Assembly: GCA_900537185.1 (NCBI GenBank)
Contig: LS999830.1
Location: 1 to 47,439 of the forward strand
Direction: 5' to 3'
Origin: Cytophagales bacterium Alg240-R148
GTDB taxonomy: Bacteria; Bacteroidota; Bacteroidia; Cytophagales; Cyclobacteriaceae
DNA: 47,439 bases
The position numbers were made by a program, and so were the translations under genes. The notes beneath the pieces are model-generated. The model worked only from the letters and a program-made list of their open reading frames with translations. It ran no database searches and was not told the DNA's origin. Position 1 is the first letter of the stretch. The number at the start of each line of letters is the position of its first letter. Positions 1 to 8,260 of this stretch are shown piece after piece.

Positions 1-102
1 GTGTTGGGCAATAATATAGCTCTTAAAGAAGAAAGTTTCAAAGGGTTCGAGTCCTTGAAAGACTTGGTTCCCTTAATTTTATAACATTTACTACTCGTGC
101 AT
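1..102 (-). other. possible attC-like recombination site at window edge
   Basis: GTTGGGC at 3-9 matches the integron R-box consensus GTTRRRY; on the minus strand it reads GCCCAAC. An imperfect hairpin follows at about 34-66, with arms resembling TTTCAAAGG and CCTTGAAA. It lies just downstream of the VOC gene, where a cassette recombination site would sit. The assignment rests only on these motifs and on similar hairpins in other gaps, so it is weak. Confidence 0.28.
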
Positions 103-525
103 TCAAAGGTTAACTTGCCATGAAACCCCATATTTGTCTTCACACCAACCAAATTTTTTACCAAATCCATAATCCCCAGAACCTTCGTAGTTGTCTAGCG
201 GAATCATAACCTGGCCCCCATTGGAAGAAAGTGCTTCGAACAAAGCTTGTATCTCATCTTCAGAACTGCATGAGACAAACAGGGATACTCCTGGTGTAAT
301 GGACCATGCGTGGTTGTAATTGTTTTCGGAAATCATATACTCCACACTGTTTAATGTAAAAACAGCATGTTTGATCAGTTTTGGTGTTCCTCCAGCCTCT
401 CCTTCTGCATATTTTGTAACGCGTTTAATATCCGAATCTGGAAATAAAGAAATGTAGAAATTTATGGCTTCTTCTGCCTTTCCACATTGATCTCCTACAA
501 AGGTTAGAAATGTTGTAGTTTTCAT
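103..525 (-). CDS. VOC-family / PhnB-like protein
   Basis: A protein of 140 residues with the glyoxalase-fold pattern of the PhnB / 3-demethylubiquinone methyltransferase-like family. It opens with TTFLTFVGDQCGKAEEAINF, carries the LFPDSDI and HAVFTLNS strands, and ends in the typical FGWCEDKYGVSWQVNL-type strand. Family members are small cytoplasmic dimers; many have no defined substrate, so no reaction is assigned. I chose the ATG at 523-525 (MKTTTF) over the in-frame ATG 21 bp upstream because family members start at this point. It is the last minus-strand gene of the one-way array. Confidence 0.85.
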   Translation of the reverse strand: MKTTTFLTFVGDQCGKAEEAINFYISLFPDSDIKRVTKYAEGEAGGTPKLIKHAVFTLNSVEYMISENNYNHAWSITPGVSLFVSCSSEDEIQALFEALSSNGGQVMIPLDNYEGSGDYGFGKKFGWCEDKYGVSWQVNL

Positions 526-546
526 GTTGTTGAATTTTGGTGTCAA

Positions 547-865
547 GTCAAAGTGTTCGGTGGTGAATTAAAGCCAATAAAGGACAAAACTCCTTAAGAA
601 TGACCTTTTACTTTATCTAAAGTAATAACTCGTACAAGCCTTTACTATTTGATTTTCGGTGAATCACTCTTTTTCAAGTTTCATAAAGCTTAAGTTAAAC
701 ATTTTTAGACTTTTATGCTGTCCGAATTTTTGGTAAGAGGTCAATGGGAAAGTAGGCTGTTGCCCAAAGCCCATTATACGCTTTACCTTAACCGAATCAA
801 TACTAAAGAAAGGAGTTTATATGAGTATGAAAGACTACTAATTAAAAGTGAAAGTTTGATTTAAC
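547..865. other. gene-free gap with two inverted repeats
   Basis: No plausible gene on either strand. An 18-bp palindrome TTACTTTATCTAAAGTAA lies at 608-625. A longer imperfect hairpin lies at 732-787: GGTAAGAGGTCAATGGG pairs with CCCATTATACGCTTTACC. The second resembles the attC-like hairpins in other gaps of this region, but I see no clear terminal CAAC/GTTG boxes. Confidence 0.4.
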
Positions 866-968
866 GTACCGCAAGTTCCCTCACGAGCAAGGGAGATTTG
901 CCCCAGTACGCATGGTGGTGTGAGGGGCACACCGTCACCGTCGGTTATTGCTTACGGCGATTTACTCA
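866..968 (+). mobile_element. group II intron 3' end relic (domains V-VI-like)
   Basis: This stretch aligns by eye with three other elements in the window (about 2269-2345, 5490-5595 and 10681-10800). They share an ACCGC..GTA half-stem, then GGTGGTGTGAGGGGCAC, then a second stem and a terminal TTTACTCAAT. This is the layout of group II intron domains V and VI as known from Bacteroidota introns. No reverse transcriptase and no clear 5' part are present. The 3' end touches the stop codon of the minus-strand gene at 962, so the relic faces that gene tail to tail. Confidence 0.45.
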
Positions 969-1609
969 ATAAGAGGTTTTTCTATAAAGCATTTTGCAGC
1001 TTTTTTTAATGATTCTTTTTTGGTCCTATAATTATAAGTTTGTTTTTGAAACTCATCGAAGTATTTGAAAAACGAATCTCCACTTTTTATCATGAATGAT
1101 TTTAGCCCAGCGATGTCGATCAATTCATATTTATCCTTTTTTTCCTTCGTGATTTCCTCAATGTTTTTCGTTAATTGCCTTAAACGGGCTTCTATATTTA
1201 CTATTGACGCAAAGATCAAATGCCTTTTTTTATTAGCATGGAGGTCAGAGTGAATTATTAAATAATCTCTTTGAAGTTCGAATTTCAGTTGTGCCTCATC
1301 TAATTCGTCTTTAAAGTCAGATAAATCCTTTAAGGGAATGGAATCTCTAAATCGAATTTTAAACGATCTAATTATCTTTTTCACGTCATTATAGCTCCCG
1401 ACTACTTTAGAATAGAATTCTCGTTCCTTCTCTGCAATTTCTAGTTCCTTCTTCACGATTCCTCCTATAATAACGATTGTTAACAACTGAATGAGGACGG
1501 ATAGACTTTTGTATCCCGCGATGTTGATTTTACAGTAATATTCTGCTAAAAAAACTAGTAAAAGAAACAGAATTGCTATAGCGATTGGAAATAGGAGTCT
1601 TTTTCTCAT
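962..1609 (-). CDS. membrane protein with long cytoplasmic coiled-coil-like region, unknown function
   Basis: A protein of 215 residues that I do not recognise. Two hydrophobic segments lie near the N-terminus, at about residues 5-24 and 36-52. A long, highly charged, probably helical part follows (about 52-215, rich in K/E/D). This suggests a small inner-membrane anchor with a cytoplasmic coiled coil. The start at MRKRLLF fits the positive-inside rule. It stands alone between gene-poor gaps of the one-way array. A role in signalling or in a defence/immunity cassette is possible, but nothing in the sequence decides this. Confidence 0.6.
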   Translation of the reverse strand: MRKRLLFPIAIAILFLLLVFLAEYYCKINIAGYKSLSVLIQLLTIVIIGGIVKKELEIAEKEREFYSKVVGSYNDVKKIIRSFKIRFRDSIPLKDLSDFKDELDEAQLKFELQRDYLIIHSDLHANKKRHLIFASIVNIEARLRQLTKNIEEITKEKKDKYELIDIAGLKSFMIKSGDSFFKYFDEFQKQTYNYRTKKESLKKAAKCFIEKPLIE

Positions 1610-1958
1610 AAGTTATTCATTACATCTAAAAATGCAGTATTATATACGCTATTTGCTCAATATAATTAATAGGGAGTAAAAAATGCAATTTTCCTATAAA
1701 AATTATTGTGTTTTATTGAACAGTTTCCAATGGCATATTAAATACTTTTGTACTGTGCCGACTGGTCTTTGGGTCATGGGCATTCTTTTGTGGCGAAGGG
1801 TCTTGGTTTTGGCTGTGGGTGGTTTTGTTATTAAGATGATAGCTTGACTTCGTGTTTTCATCTTATTTTTTATATGATTTTAAACATAACTTTCCCGCCT
1901 CTTTTTTGATGCAAGGTTAACAGTCAGAATATCAAATAACATTTTATATATTTTTTTC
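1610..1958. other. gap without recognisable gene
   Basis: No open frame with protein-like composition was found. The stretch is AT-rich apart from a short G-rich patch near 1755-1840. I see no hairpin or repeat shared with the rest of the window. Confidence 0.4.
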
Positions 1959-2072
1959 TTATAAAGGATCCAATTGGGTATGAGGTAATAATTTGCCTTT
2001 TTTACATTTAGGACATTGGTCTTGAGGTTTCCCTTTAATAATTACCATTACTTGGCTTATATTTAAACCTTA
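1959..2072 (-). pseudogene. C-terminal fragment of a transposase-like protein (zinc-knuckle tail)
   Basis: An open stretch of about 37 codons ends at the TAA at 1959-1961. Its product contains VMVIIKGKPQDQCPKCKKGK followed by a short tail. A CPxCKKG knuckle near the C-terminus is common in some insertion-sequence transposases. The reading frame is closed by a stop immediately upstream and there is no start codon in a sensible place, so at most it is a relic. The family assignment is a guess from one motif. Confidence 0.25.
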
Positions 2073-2082
2073 AACAAAGCCA

Positions 2083-2345
2083 GAAAGAAATAGGAAAAAC
2101 CTAATATGTATGGGAATGAACGAAGCACTAGCCTATACCTAGAGTCGGGCTATAACTCAGAGTCCTGTACTTGGAACCACCATCACATTGTCAAGACTCA
2201 GAGGCAAAAGGTATGATTTGATGCTTTCCTACTACTTTAAACACAACTTCAAATTCAATGAATGGCTAGTACGAGAACCGTATGGCAAGTGGTGTGAGAG
2301 GCACAGTGTCACCATGGCTTATTGCTCACGGCCTTTTACTCCCTT
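2083..2345 (+). mobile_element. group II intron 3' half relic
   Basis: The first 75 bp (about 2083-2150) match 3221-3287 closely: both carry CCTAATATGTATGGGAAT-like and AGCCTATACCTAGAG words. Downstream, GAGAACCGTATGGC and GGTGTGAGAGGCACAG (about 2269-2310), then a stem closing in CACGGCCTTTTACTCCC, correspond to the domain V/VI ends at 866-968, 5490-5595 and 10681-10800. Domain V is shortened, so it cannot be functional. It ends 15 bp from the stop codon of the minus-strand gene at 2360. Confidence 0.45.
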
Positions 2346-2359
2346 GTGAAGTCGTTTTT

Positions 2360-2944
2360 CTATTTCCAAAACTCCCACCATTTTTTTGACCCTAAAAAAG
2401 TTTCCTTTTTTACATCTTCTTTTACATAATGGGTTTCCGTTTTTGGTTCTGCTATTTTTGCTTTACTAAAAACATATCTTACTGCTTTTTCATCAGGCTC
2501 AATATCCCAGAATCTTTTTCCGATTACAACTTCTATTTGATTCCAAATAATCTCAGAAGTATCTTCTGATTTATCTTCTATACCGAGCTTTTCTCCTTCA
2601 TCTTGCATTCTTTCATCATTAACTTCCATAATTGAACGTTTCTCAATTCCATTCTCACAATAGTTAATATTAAAAGCCATTGAAGTTTCAGAGAGGGCAA
2701 AAGTCAGTGTCTTATTGTTTTTTAATGCCCAAGATTCGGCACACATACCCATACCAATGAACAACAAAGTTCCTTTTTCTGAAAAATACACATCACAAAT
2801 ACCGTCTTCTGTCCAATTTGAAGAAGCTGTTTCAAAATCAATTTCAGATTGTTTTTCTAAGTTCCAACCTAATTCTTCTTGCAGTTTTTCAAAGTCATTT
2901 TCATAACTTTTGTTAATTGCTAAACCTGATATGTTAAATCCCAT
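2360..2944 (-). CDS. conserved hypothetical protein, cytoplasmic
   Basis: A protein of 194 residues, acidic, without signal peptide or membrane segment. It starts MGFNISGLAINKSYE, has a central hydrophobic GTLLFIGMGMCAESWAL stretch and ends in a Trp-rich KKWWEFWK tail. I recall no named family. The size, acidity and isolated position are like those of immunity-type or other cassette proteins, but that is context only. It is flanked by two intron relics on the opposite strand and followed upstream by an attC-like hairpin. Confidence 0.65.
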   Translation of the reverse strand: MGFNISGLAINKSYENDFEKLQEELGWNLEKQSEIDFETASSNWTEDGICDVYFSEKGTLLFIGMGMCAESWALKNNKTLTFALSETSMAFNINYCENGIEKRSIMEVNDERMQDEGEKLGIEDKSEDTSEIIWNQIEVVIGKRFWDIEPDEKAVRYVFSKAKIAEPKTETHYVKEDVKKETFLGSKKWWEFWK

Positions 2945-2988
2945 ATTTTAGTTGTTGTTCAGTTTTTTTTAATTCGAGCTAATGTCTC

Positions 2989-3032
2989 GCTAAAAAGCGC
3001 TGCCATTTTGCAAGGTAGCTTTGGTTTTTAGC
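2989..3032 (-). other. attC-like hairpin
   Basis: An imperfect inverted repeat: GCTAAAAAGCGCTGCC at 2989-3004 pairs with GGTAGCTTTGGTTTTTAGC at 3014-3032 around a 9-base loop. It lies just upstream of the start of the 194-residue gene and beside the GTGTATGCA tail that other sites also show. It resembles the extruded hairpin of integron attC sites with unpaired bases on one arm. Confidence 0.35.
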
Positions 3033-3045
3033 ATATGTGTATGCA

Positions 3046-3300
3046 TTGAATGGTGAATATAGCGCATGAAGTTGAGTGTTCCAAGGGTGTAGGACACCCC
3101 GGGTGTGTTGGGGGCGTACCTAGAAGCAAAGTAAGTGGCCAGTATGCACGCAAAATAGAAAGGATTATAAGGTTGGTTAAGAAGTCGAAAGCGCCACTGT
3201 ATTTGACATCACTGGAAAAGGCCAGAGTAAAAAGGAAGAACCTGATATGTATGGGAATAAACCAAGGAGGAGCCTATACCTAGAGCCAAACTAACCAATT
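3046..3300 (+). mobile_element. group II intron 5' fragment relic
   Basis: The first 40 bp, from TTGAATGGTGAATATAGCGC through GAGTGTTCCAA, are repeated almost exactly at 5128-5168, where they open a nearly complete intron-like element. From about 3221 it matches the start of the 2083 relic. Domains V and VI are missing; the match stops at about 3290 near the stop codon of the WG-repeat gene. An open frame of 77 codons runs through it on the plus strand, but its product is not protein-like. Confidence 0.42.
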
Positions 3301-3311
3301 AGCAAATCGTT

Positions 3312-4403
3312 TTATTCCTTCAACCACATTTCTTGTTTGTAATTGGGGTAGGGCAAATCTTCAGGAGTACCGTATTTGAATTCTGATTTCTCTTCGCCAG
3401 TTAACCAATCTACCCATCCCCATTTGCCATCTTTTTTAACAGCGAGCTTTGGGATTTGGTCATCTGTTATGTATCGCTTGTAATCTTCATACATACATTG
3501 AACAGATTCTTTAGCTCCTTCATTGTACGACCAATAGGACAAATAGAACCCAACTTTCCCTTCATTGAAAACAGCCGTATAGTTTCCGTTCCATGGAAAA
3601 TGGTAAAGTGAATCGTATTGCATAGGAATTGCTTCAACTATCTCATCATCGAAGTATTGGTATAAACCCCACTTTTTTGATGTTGCACTTCGTGCTTTGA
3701 ATAGTCCATCGCCATTGTTCCCATCCATATCAATTAGGTCAATTTTCTCTTTGTCTTTCTGATTGTTGAAGGCTTGAAATATAGCTACAGAATATTCATT
3801 AAACCCCGAGGGATCAGTTGTCTTAGGGAGGTTTTCAATGGTTGTATACTTACATTCGAAAACAAATGCTTGTTTGAACCAGTCATAGACTCCCCACCGG
3901 TCGTTATTCTTGACAGGCACATGCGTTCCTTTGTTGTTTTCCCATGCGATAGACTGGAAAAAATCTTGAGCATCCAGATAATACATATCATAGCCATCAC
4001 CATATCTTACTATGATTCCTGTTTTCTTTTTAATCCAGCCCTCAGCAACCTCCGTTTTTTGTCCTTGGAGATCTTCCACTACATCACTGTCTTCCTTTTC
4101 GATCACTACGAAACCCTTTATTTGGTCATATTTCGGTTCAATGTTGGTGTGCACATAAGATACATGTGAACTGCTGTTTCCTTCCTCATCGGAATCTTCC
4201 CCTATGTCTACAGAATAAATCCCTGCTTTTTTCTTAACCTTAACTACTGCAACCCAGGTAAAGTCATCGTTCGAAGGTTCTTCCCATCGGATTACTTTCT
4301 TCCCCTTTGTTCGCTCCAGAAGTTGTTTTTCCCAATGCGGTTCTTGTGAAAAAGAAATTTGTGCAAATGCAATAAGAAGGGCAAAAGTTATTAGGTGTTT
4401 CAT
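3312..4403 (-). CDS. secreted WG-repeat protein
   Basis: A protein of 363 residues with a signal peptide (MKHLITFALLIAFAQISFSQ, cut after about residue 19). The C-terminal two thirds hold repeated KKWG-type units: NNDRWGVYDWF, SKKWGLYQYF, GKVGFYLSYW and DGKWGWVDWLTGEEK. This is the signature of the WG_beta_rep family, whose members are found in many Bacteroidota surface or periplasmic proteins without known activity. The N-terminal part (about 20-150) is not recognised. No C-terminal sorting domain is visible, so a periplasmic place is likely. Nothing suggests an operon with its neighbours. Confidence 0.75.
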   Translation of the reverse strand: MKHLITFALLIAFAQISFSQEPHWEKQLLERTKGKKVIRWEEPSNDDFTWVAVVKVKKKAGIYSVDIGEDSDEEGNSSSHVSYVHTNIEPKYDQIKGFVVIEKEDSDVVEDLQGQKTEVAEGWIKKKTGIIVRYGDGYDMYYLDAQDFFQSIAWENNKGTHVPVKNNDRWGVYDWFKQAFVFECKYTTIENLPKTTDPSGFNEYSVAIFQAFNNQKDKEKIDLIDMDGNNGDGLFKARSATSKKWGLYQYFDDEIVEAIPMQYDSLYHFPWNGNYTAVFNEGKVGFYLSYWSYNEGAKESVQCMYEDYKRYITDDQIPKLAVKKDGKWGWVDWLTGEEKSEFKYGTPEDLPYPNYKQEMWLKE

Positions 4404-4531
4404 TTTTAACTGTATTCTTTAATTGATTGCTAATGGTATGTGATAACAGTCAGATTGATTGGGTTAATATAGGTTAATATACGTTAATTTTCGGTTTGGA
4501 ATTGCGGTTGTACCTTGTTACCAATAGTTTT

Positions 4532-5044
4532 TTATTCATTCTTCATAAATTGAGTCACTACAGAACTTTTTTCAGATTCCATTTCACATGTCCAACTATC
4601 TATCCACCATCTTCCATTTTCGTAATGAAGTTGAACGCTGTTCAGTCCTCTACTATTAGATTCTGTATTTGGGTCCGCTCGTATTTCAAATGCACTCCAA
4701 ACCTGTGCTATATTTCCATATTTGCTCACTTTTCTTTTAAGTTCCTTTTCGTAAAAATCCTTTTTCGGTGATAACCCGATTGGTATATACTCCGCTTCAA
4801 GCGTATGCGATTCCGCTTTTCCATTTTCGTCCAGTCTTGTGATTACAGCACTTTCTGAATGAATAAATTTATCTCTTTCGAACTCCCAAGGGGCATTACT
4901 AGAACCTGAAACAACATCATAATAGGCATTGATTATTGCATCTATTGATTGCACATCTTTCGCATATTTCTCTTCGTTTGTTTGTCCGAAAATTGAATTA
5001 CAAGCAAAAATTAAGCTTAAGGATGTTAGAATAATTTTGTTCAT
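4532..5044 (-). CDS. secreted NTF2-like (SnoaL-type fold) protein
   Basis: A protein of 170 residues with a signal peptide (MNKIILTSLSLIFACNSIFG). The mature part has the NTF2-like pattern: an N-terminal helix with AIINAYYDVVSGSSNAPWEF, a long strand section GNIAQVWSAFEIRAD, and the closing LNSVQLHYENGRWWIDSW strand pair. In this superfamily, the cone-shaped fold serves enzymes, carriers and immunity proteins alike, so no substrate is given. The 128-bp gap downstream, towards the WG gene, holds no convincing site. Confidence 0.7.
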   Translation of the reverse strand: MNKIILTSLSLIFACNSIFGQTNEEKYAKDVQSIDAIINAYYDVVSGSSNAPWEFERDKFIHSESAVITRLDENGKAESHTLEAEYIPIGLSPKKDFYEKELKRKVSKYGNIAQVWSAFEIRADPNTESNSRGLNSVQLHYENGRWWIDSWTCEMESEKSSVVTQFMKNE

Positions 5045-5071
5045 TTTGATTGGTTTTAAATTTATCTTGAC

Positions 5072-5127
5072 GGTTGGCTATGCGAAGTGTCCCGAAGGGC
5101 ATTGCGTATAGGTTTTGTGTGTGCCTT
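5072..5127 (-). other. attC-like hairpin next to intron insertion
   Basis: GGTTGGCTATGCGAAGTG pairs imperfectly with CATTGCGTATAGG, with an inner CCC-gaa-GGG stem at about 5091-5099. A GTGTGTGCC tail follows at 5117-5125. The hairpin resembles the site at 7776-7827 (GGCTATGG...ATTATAGCC). The intron-like element begins directly after it at 5128. Confidence 0.4.
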
Positions 5128-5595
5128 GAATGGTGAATATAGCGCATGAAGTTGAGTGTTCCAAAGGTGCAAGTCCCATATGGACGAGAGTAGTTTCCTG
5201 AACAATTAACAAGTGGCAAGGTGGTAAACTGTGTATTTAGTACTGAAGGAAGCTAGATTGCCGTATCTGTATGAACACTTACTAAAGAGTCAGCAAAGGT
5301 CGTTGTAATTAACAGGAAACAAGCGGACATAGATAATCGGAGGTCACTCTCACAGGTTGGCGAAGTGACTGAAGGTCTTGTGGTAGACTTATCAAATATT
5401 TGTCTAAGAATACTTTAGTATAGCCTATGCTTAAAAGTAGCGAAAAGCAATTGCTGGTGTAAACAGCGGTAGTTGTTTGCCTGACGAACCGCCGTATATG
5501 CCCACTTGTACGGGGGTGAGGGGAGGGGGGTACCCCCGAACGTACGGGGGTGAGAGGTGTGCCGTGGGCTTATGGCGCACGGCCGTCTTCTCGTT
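5128..5595 (+). mobile_element. short group II intron-like element without reverse transcriptase
   Basis: About 440-470 bp. The likely 5' end lies near 5156 (GTGTTCCAAAGGTGCAAGTC, compare the group II GUGYG start and the GGUGCAAGUCC segment of domain I). The middle shares ACTGAAGGAAGCTAGATTGC and CCGTATCTGTATGAAC with the element at 10349. The 3' part shows GAACCGCCGTATATGCCCAC, ACGTACGGGGGTGAGAGG and CGGCCGTCTTCTCGTT, i.e. domains V-VI. No coding sequence lies in domain IV. It is on the strand opposite to the genes and sits between the hairpin at 5072 and the 3' end of the 5699 gene. The 5' 40 bp recur at 3046. Confidence 0.55.
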
Positions 5596-5698
5596 AGAAA
5601 GCTTTTATATACCATCTTAACAACAACTGGGTACCAGCTTGTACCTCGACCAGATATTACTTTTTATCTATTCTCGGGTTAGATAACCCAAACGTGTA

Positions 5699-6394
5699 TT
5701 ACTGTTTTTGTAACCAATCAGCAAAATCACGAAAGAGTCTGTATACGATCTCAAGTGAGAAACTAGGTGACATAGGACCTTTGTCTTTTGTGTCATACTC
5801 ATTCTCTATTAATCCGTAGCTTAAGAACCTGATATATGCTTCAATAAGTCCTGTATCATAATATCCAATGAAATCATTACCTCCAGGTTTTTGGTATTCA
5901 ACAGGTAGCAAACTTAAAACTGCACTTCCGATACCTCTAGATAATTTAGAGTTATCATCGTCTTGTTCTCCAAAAAAGCTTTTGAAAAGTTGTTCTTCTT
6001 TATCAGTTTCTAATCCATAACTCCACTCCATTAATGAATTTCCCCATACTGATATGGCTTCTATATCGCTATCCGACAGCTCTTTTCCTTTATATTCATC
6101 AAGTTTTTCGAGAACTATAGGAACAACGGTGTAGTTTTGGATATTGAATTTTGAAAAATAATTAATTGTTTGATATACAGCTTCGAACTTAATGGAATGG
6201 CTCAAGCAATCTAGAGCTTTCGCATAATTGTTTAACGCTATTGATCTAAGTTCGTAAACTTCTGAATCATCCTGTTGCTCAATCTCTTGATCAAGTTTTA
6301 TTAATGATTTTTGACTTGAACCTTCTTTTTTAACTCCAAAAAACTCTAAAAATGATTTTGTAGAATCTTTATCGGTATCACTCTTTTTGATCAT
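5699..6394 (-). CDS. hypothetical cytoplasmic protein
   Basis: A protein of 231 residues that I do not recognise. It has no signal peptide and no membrane segment. The N-terminal 60 residues are charged and probably disordered (DTDKDSTKS, EIEQQDDSE). The rest looks helical, with AISVWGNSLMEWSYGLETDK and a DTGLIEAYIRFLSYGLIENE block, and ends in FADWLQKQ. The upstream gap of about 140 bp separates it from the first recombinase-tail relic, so its promoter should lie there. Confidence 0.6.
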   Translation of the reverse strand: MIKKSDTDKDSTKSFLEFFGVKKEGSSQKSLIKLDQEIEQQDDSEVYELRSIALNNYAKALDCLSHSIKFEAVYQTINYFSKFNIQNYTVVPIVLEKLDEYKGKELSDSDIEAISVWGNSLMEWSYGLETDKEEQLFKSFFGEQDDDNSKLSRGIGSAVLSLLPVEYQKPGGNDFIGYYDTGLIEAYIRFLSYGLIENEYDTKDKGPMSPSFSLEIVYRLFRDFADWLQKQ

Positions 6395-6536
6395 ACTATA
6401 AATTGTAATAATGTTAATGAGACTATGTTTAAACCCAACGAAGGTACAAATTGTAAGTTATAAGTCTACTGTTGTAGAGAAAAGCAGTGGAACTGATAGT
6501 ACAAAAGGCTGATTGATTCATAATGCTCTTTATCAT
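6395..6536. other. upstream gap of the 5699 gene
   Basis: 142 bp between the start of the 231-residue gene and the boundary of the recombinase-tail repeat. It must carry the promoter if the gene is expressed on its own; I see no exact TAnnTTTG element on the minus strand. Confidence 0.3.
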
Positions 6537-6750
6537 TTGGCTAAACACCACTGTGGCATTCATTTCTTTTTTAAATCTAACAACTGAATCGGACTTTTTA
6601 TAGTTTTAATGGCTTGCATTGTTTTGAGGGTATTGTCTCTGTTGTTTTACTGCTCTTGTACCCAAAAAGACAAGTGAAGACACACCCCCAAAACGTATGG
6701 CCGCGTTATGTACCAATTTGACTTAGAACAGACTTTTTGTAGTTTAAATA
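6537..6750 (-). pseudogene. tyrosine recombinase C-terminal relic, copy 1
   Basis: On the minus strand the stretch contains SSKTTE, then a damaged segment in which the catalytic-tyrosine motif EIYTH is lost by small deletions, then the codons for TIKSPIQLLDLKKK and a stop near 6568. After the stop comes TGCCACAGTGGTGTTTAGC (about 6541-6559), an inverted repeat common to copies 1, 3 and 4. The 5' part (6661-6750) matches 10260-10340 at reduced identity. The same strand as the genes is used. It is a relic, not an enzyme. Confidence 0.6.
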
Positions 6751-6844
6751 CAAAATAAAAAGCCATCAAAAAATAATGCAAGGTTAAAAAAATGTATTTA
6801 GTATAGAAAAAAGTTGTTCATTGAATATCGTTTTGTAGCATGGC
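6751..6844. other. short AT-rich gap
   Basis: 94 bp between recombinase relic copy 1 and the 3' end of the hydroxyacyl-CoA dehydrogenase gene. Nothing recognisable was found in it. Confidence 0.3.
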
Positions 6845-7741
6845 CTATTTTAAAAAATCGGGGTCTTTATATTTTGGGTTCGGATATTTGTAAAAACCTT
6901 CACCTGAACTTACCCCCATTTTTCCTTTATCGATAAAGTTTTCTTTGATGATTTTTGCATCATCCAATTTCTTTTGATCTCCCAACTTTGTTCCCCAGAG
7001 CATGTTTATGTTGTACGAGGTTTGCATACCTACCATGTCCATAAACCCGAATGGTCCAATTTTAGTCCCCATGGAAATCATCCAAGTTTTATCAATACTC
7101 TCGACATCCGATATACCATCTCGATATAAATCCCAGGCTGCCTGGAGTAAAGGAGGAAGTAGTGAGTTTAGTATGTAACCATTGTGTTCCTTATATATGG
7201 GAATGGGTATCATGCCTATTTCTGAGGCAAACTTTATTACTCTATTAAAAACTTCAGGGCTGGTTCCATCGTGTCCCATGACTTCGCCAATATTAGCATC
7301 CCATATTCCATTCGCAAAATGCAATGCTAAGAATTTTTCGGGGCGCCCGGTAAATTTTGCATAATCACTAGGAAGGGTGGTTGATGAGTTAGTGGTGAAA
7401 ATGGTTTTTTTCGGCGCAACTTTAGCCAACTCTTGATAAAAACTTGATTTTATATCGGGGTCTTCGGGTACAGACTCGCTAATAATGTCTGCATCTTTCA
7501 CAGCATCTTTTAAGTTGGTTGTATAACTTAAACGACTCAAGGTTGCTTCAACATCTTGTTTTGAAACACCACGGGTCTTCATGAATAATTCAGCAAATTG
7601 CTTATGGAAATTTTTACTTGAATCTAGTCCTTTATCGAAAGCATCATAGACAATGACTTTAAAGCCCATGAATGCAGTTTGCCAAGCGATTTGTGAACCC
7701 AATGTTCCACCACCAGCGATTGTTACATTTGTTATTTTCAT
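6845..7741 (-). CDS. 3-hydroxyacyl-CoA dehydrogenase family protein
   Basis: 298 residues, the normal length of single-domain 3-hydroxyacyl-CoA / 3-hydroxybutyryl-CoA dehydrogenases, which oxidise the 3-hydroxyacyl-CoA with NAD+. The Rossmann start MKITNVTIAGGGTLGSQIAW gives the GxGxxG-like loop (GGGTLGS). Conserved parts follow in order: SESVPEDPDIKSSFYQEL, TNSSTTLPS, the catalytic-His region LALHFANG, the partner Glu in GEVMGH, and NGYILNSLLPPLLQAAW opening the C-terminal helical domain. The family NP-type motif after the His is changed to NGIWD, so the substrate may not be a classical short acyl-CoA. It is a stand-alone metabolic gene in the array, with an attC-like site directly upstream. 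Confidence 0.88.
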   Translation of the reverse strand: MKITNVTIAGGGTLGSQIAWQTAFMGFKVIVYDAFDKGLDSSKNFHKQFAELFMKTRGVSKQDVEATLSRLSYTTNLKDAVKDADIISESVPEDPDIKSSFYQELAKVAPKKTIFTTNSSTTLPSDYAKFTGRPEKFLALHFANGIWDANIGEVMGHDGTSPEVFNRVIKFASEIGMIPIPIYKEHNGYILNSLLPPLLQAAWDLYRDGISDVESIDKTWMISMGTKIGPFGFMDMVGMQTSYNINMLWGTKLGDQKKLDDAKIIKENFIDKGKMGVSSGEGFYKYPNPKYKDPDFLK

Positions 7742-7775
7742 TTTATTCTCTATTTATTTTTTCTCTTTATATGCT

Positions 7776-7827
7776 ACAACGTTTGGCTATGGTTCGTATT
7801 CCGCAGTGCATGCATTATAGCCGTTGT
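7776..7827 (-). other. attC-like site
   Basis: The clearest short site. Outer boxes ACAAC (7776-7780) and GTTGT (7823-7827) pair, and inner arms GGCTAT (7785-7790) and ATAGCC (7817-7822) pair, leaving a 26-base loop section. Integron attC sites have this nested R/L box plan, but the R boxes here differ from GTTRRRY. It lies 35 bp upstream of the dehydrogenase start codon, the expected place for the recombination point before a cassette gene. Confidence 0.45.
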
Positions 7828-7859
7828 GTATGCCTAGCACGGCAAGATTATATTTCATA

Positions 7860-8215
7860 AGGAAATATAGTCAGATAATCCAGAGGGTGCAAGCCCCTTG
7901 CAGACAAGTTGGAAAAGTCTGTTGGTAAGTCGGAAGGGAGATAGTTGGAGTTATGCTTGAAGGAAGGGAAACTACTAAATCCAGTACTGATGAACTGGAA
8001 CGCATACAGAGGCTGCTTTGGGAGGGTAAACAAGCACATCTTTACAATGCCCATATCCAACAATTCCAGTGAATTAGATGCCGCAGAAATCGGAGAAAAT
8101 ATTTGCGCCCTACCTAGGCAGTCCTCGATACAGATCGAGAAGTTATCAGAAGTCATCAGAAGTCATAGTAAGCAACAGGACAGGGGCCGGCATCCACCAC
8201 GGTTAAAGTAGGAGT
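7860..8215 (+). mobile_element. possible group II intron 5' relic
   Basis: AGAGGGTGCAAGCCCCTTGC at about 7880-7899 resembles the GGTGCAAGTCC segment near 5' ends of group II introns and the start of the 5128 element. GGAAGGGAGATAGTTGGAG and similar words follow, but I see no domain V/VI and no reverse-transcriptase motif. An 88-codon open frame on the plus strand (7945-8211) is not protein-like. The assignment is tentative. Confidence 0.28.
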
Positions 8216-8260
8216 TTTCAAAGGTTAATGAACGACTGAATAGGCCAATAACGAGAGTTT

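Noticed and set aside
3050-3283. Plus-strand open frame of 77 codons.
   Set aside because: It runs through the intron 5' fragment and its product is not protein-like.
7945-8211. Plus-strand open frame of 88 codons as an intron-encoded protein start.
   Set aside because: No reverse-transcriptase motif (no YADD or RT blocks) and composition unlike neighbours.
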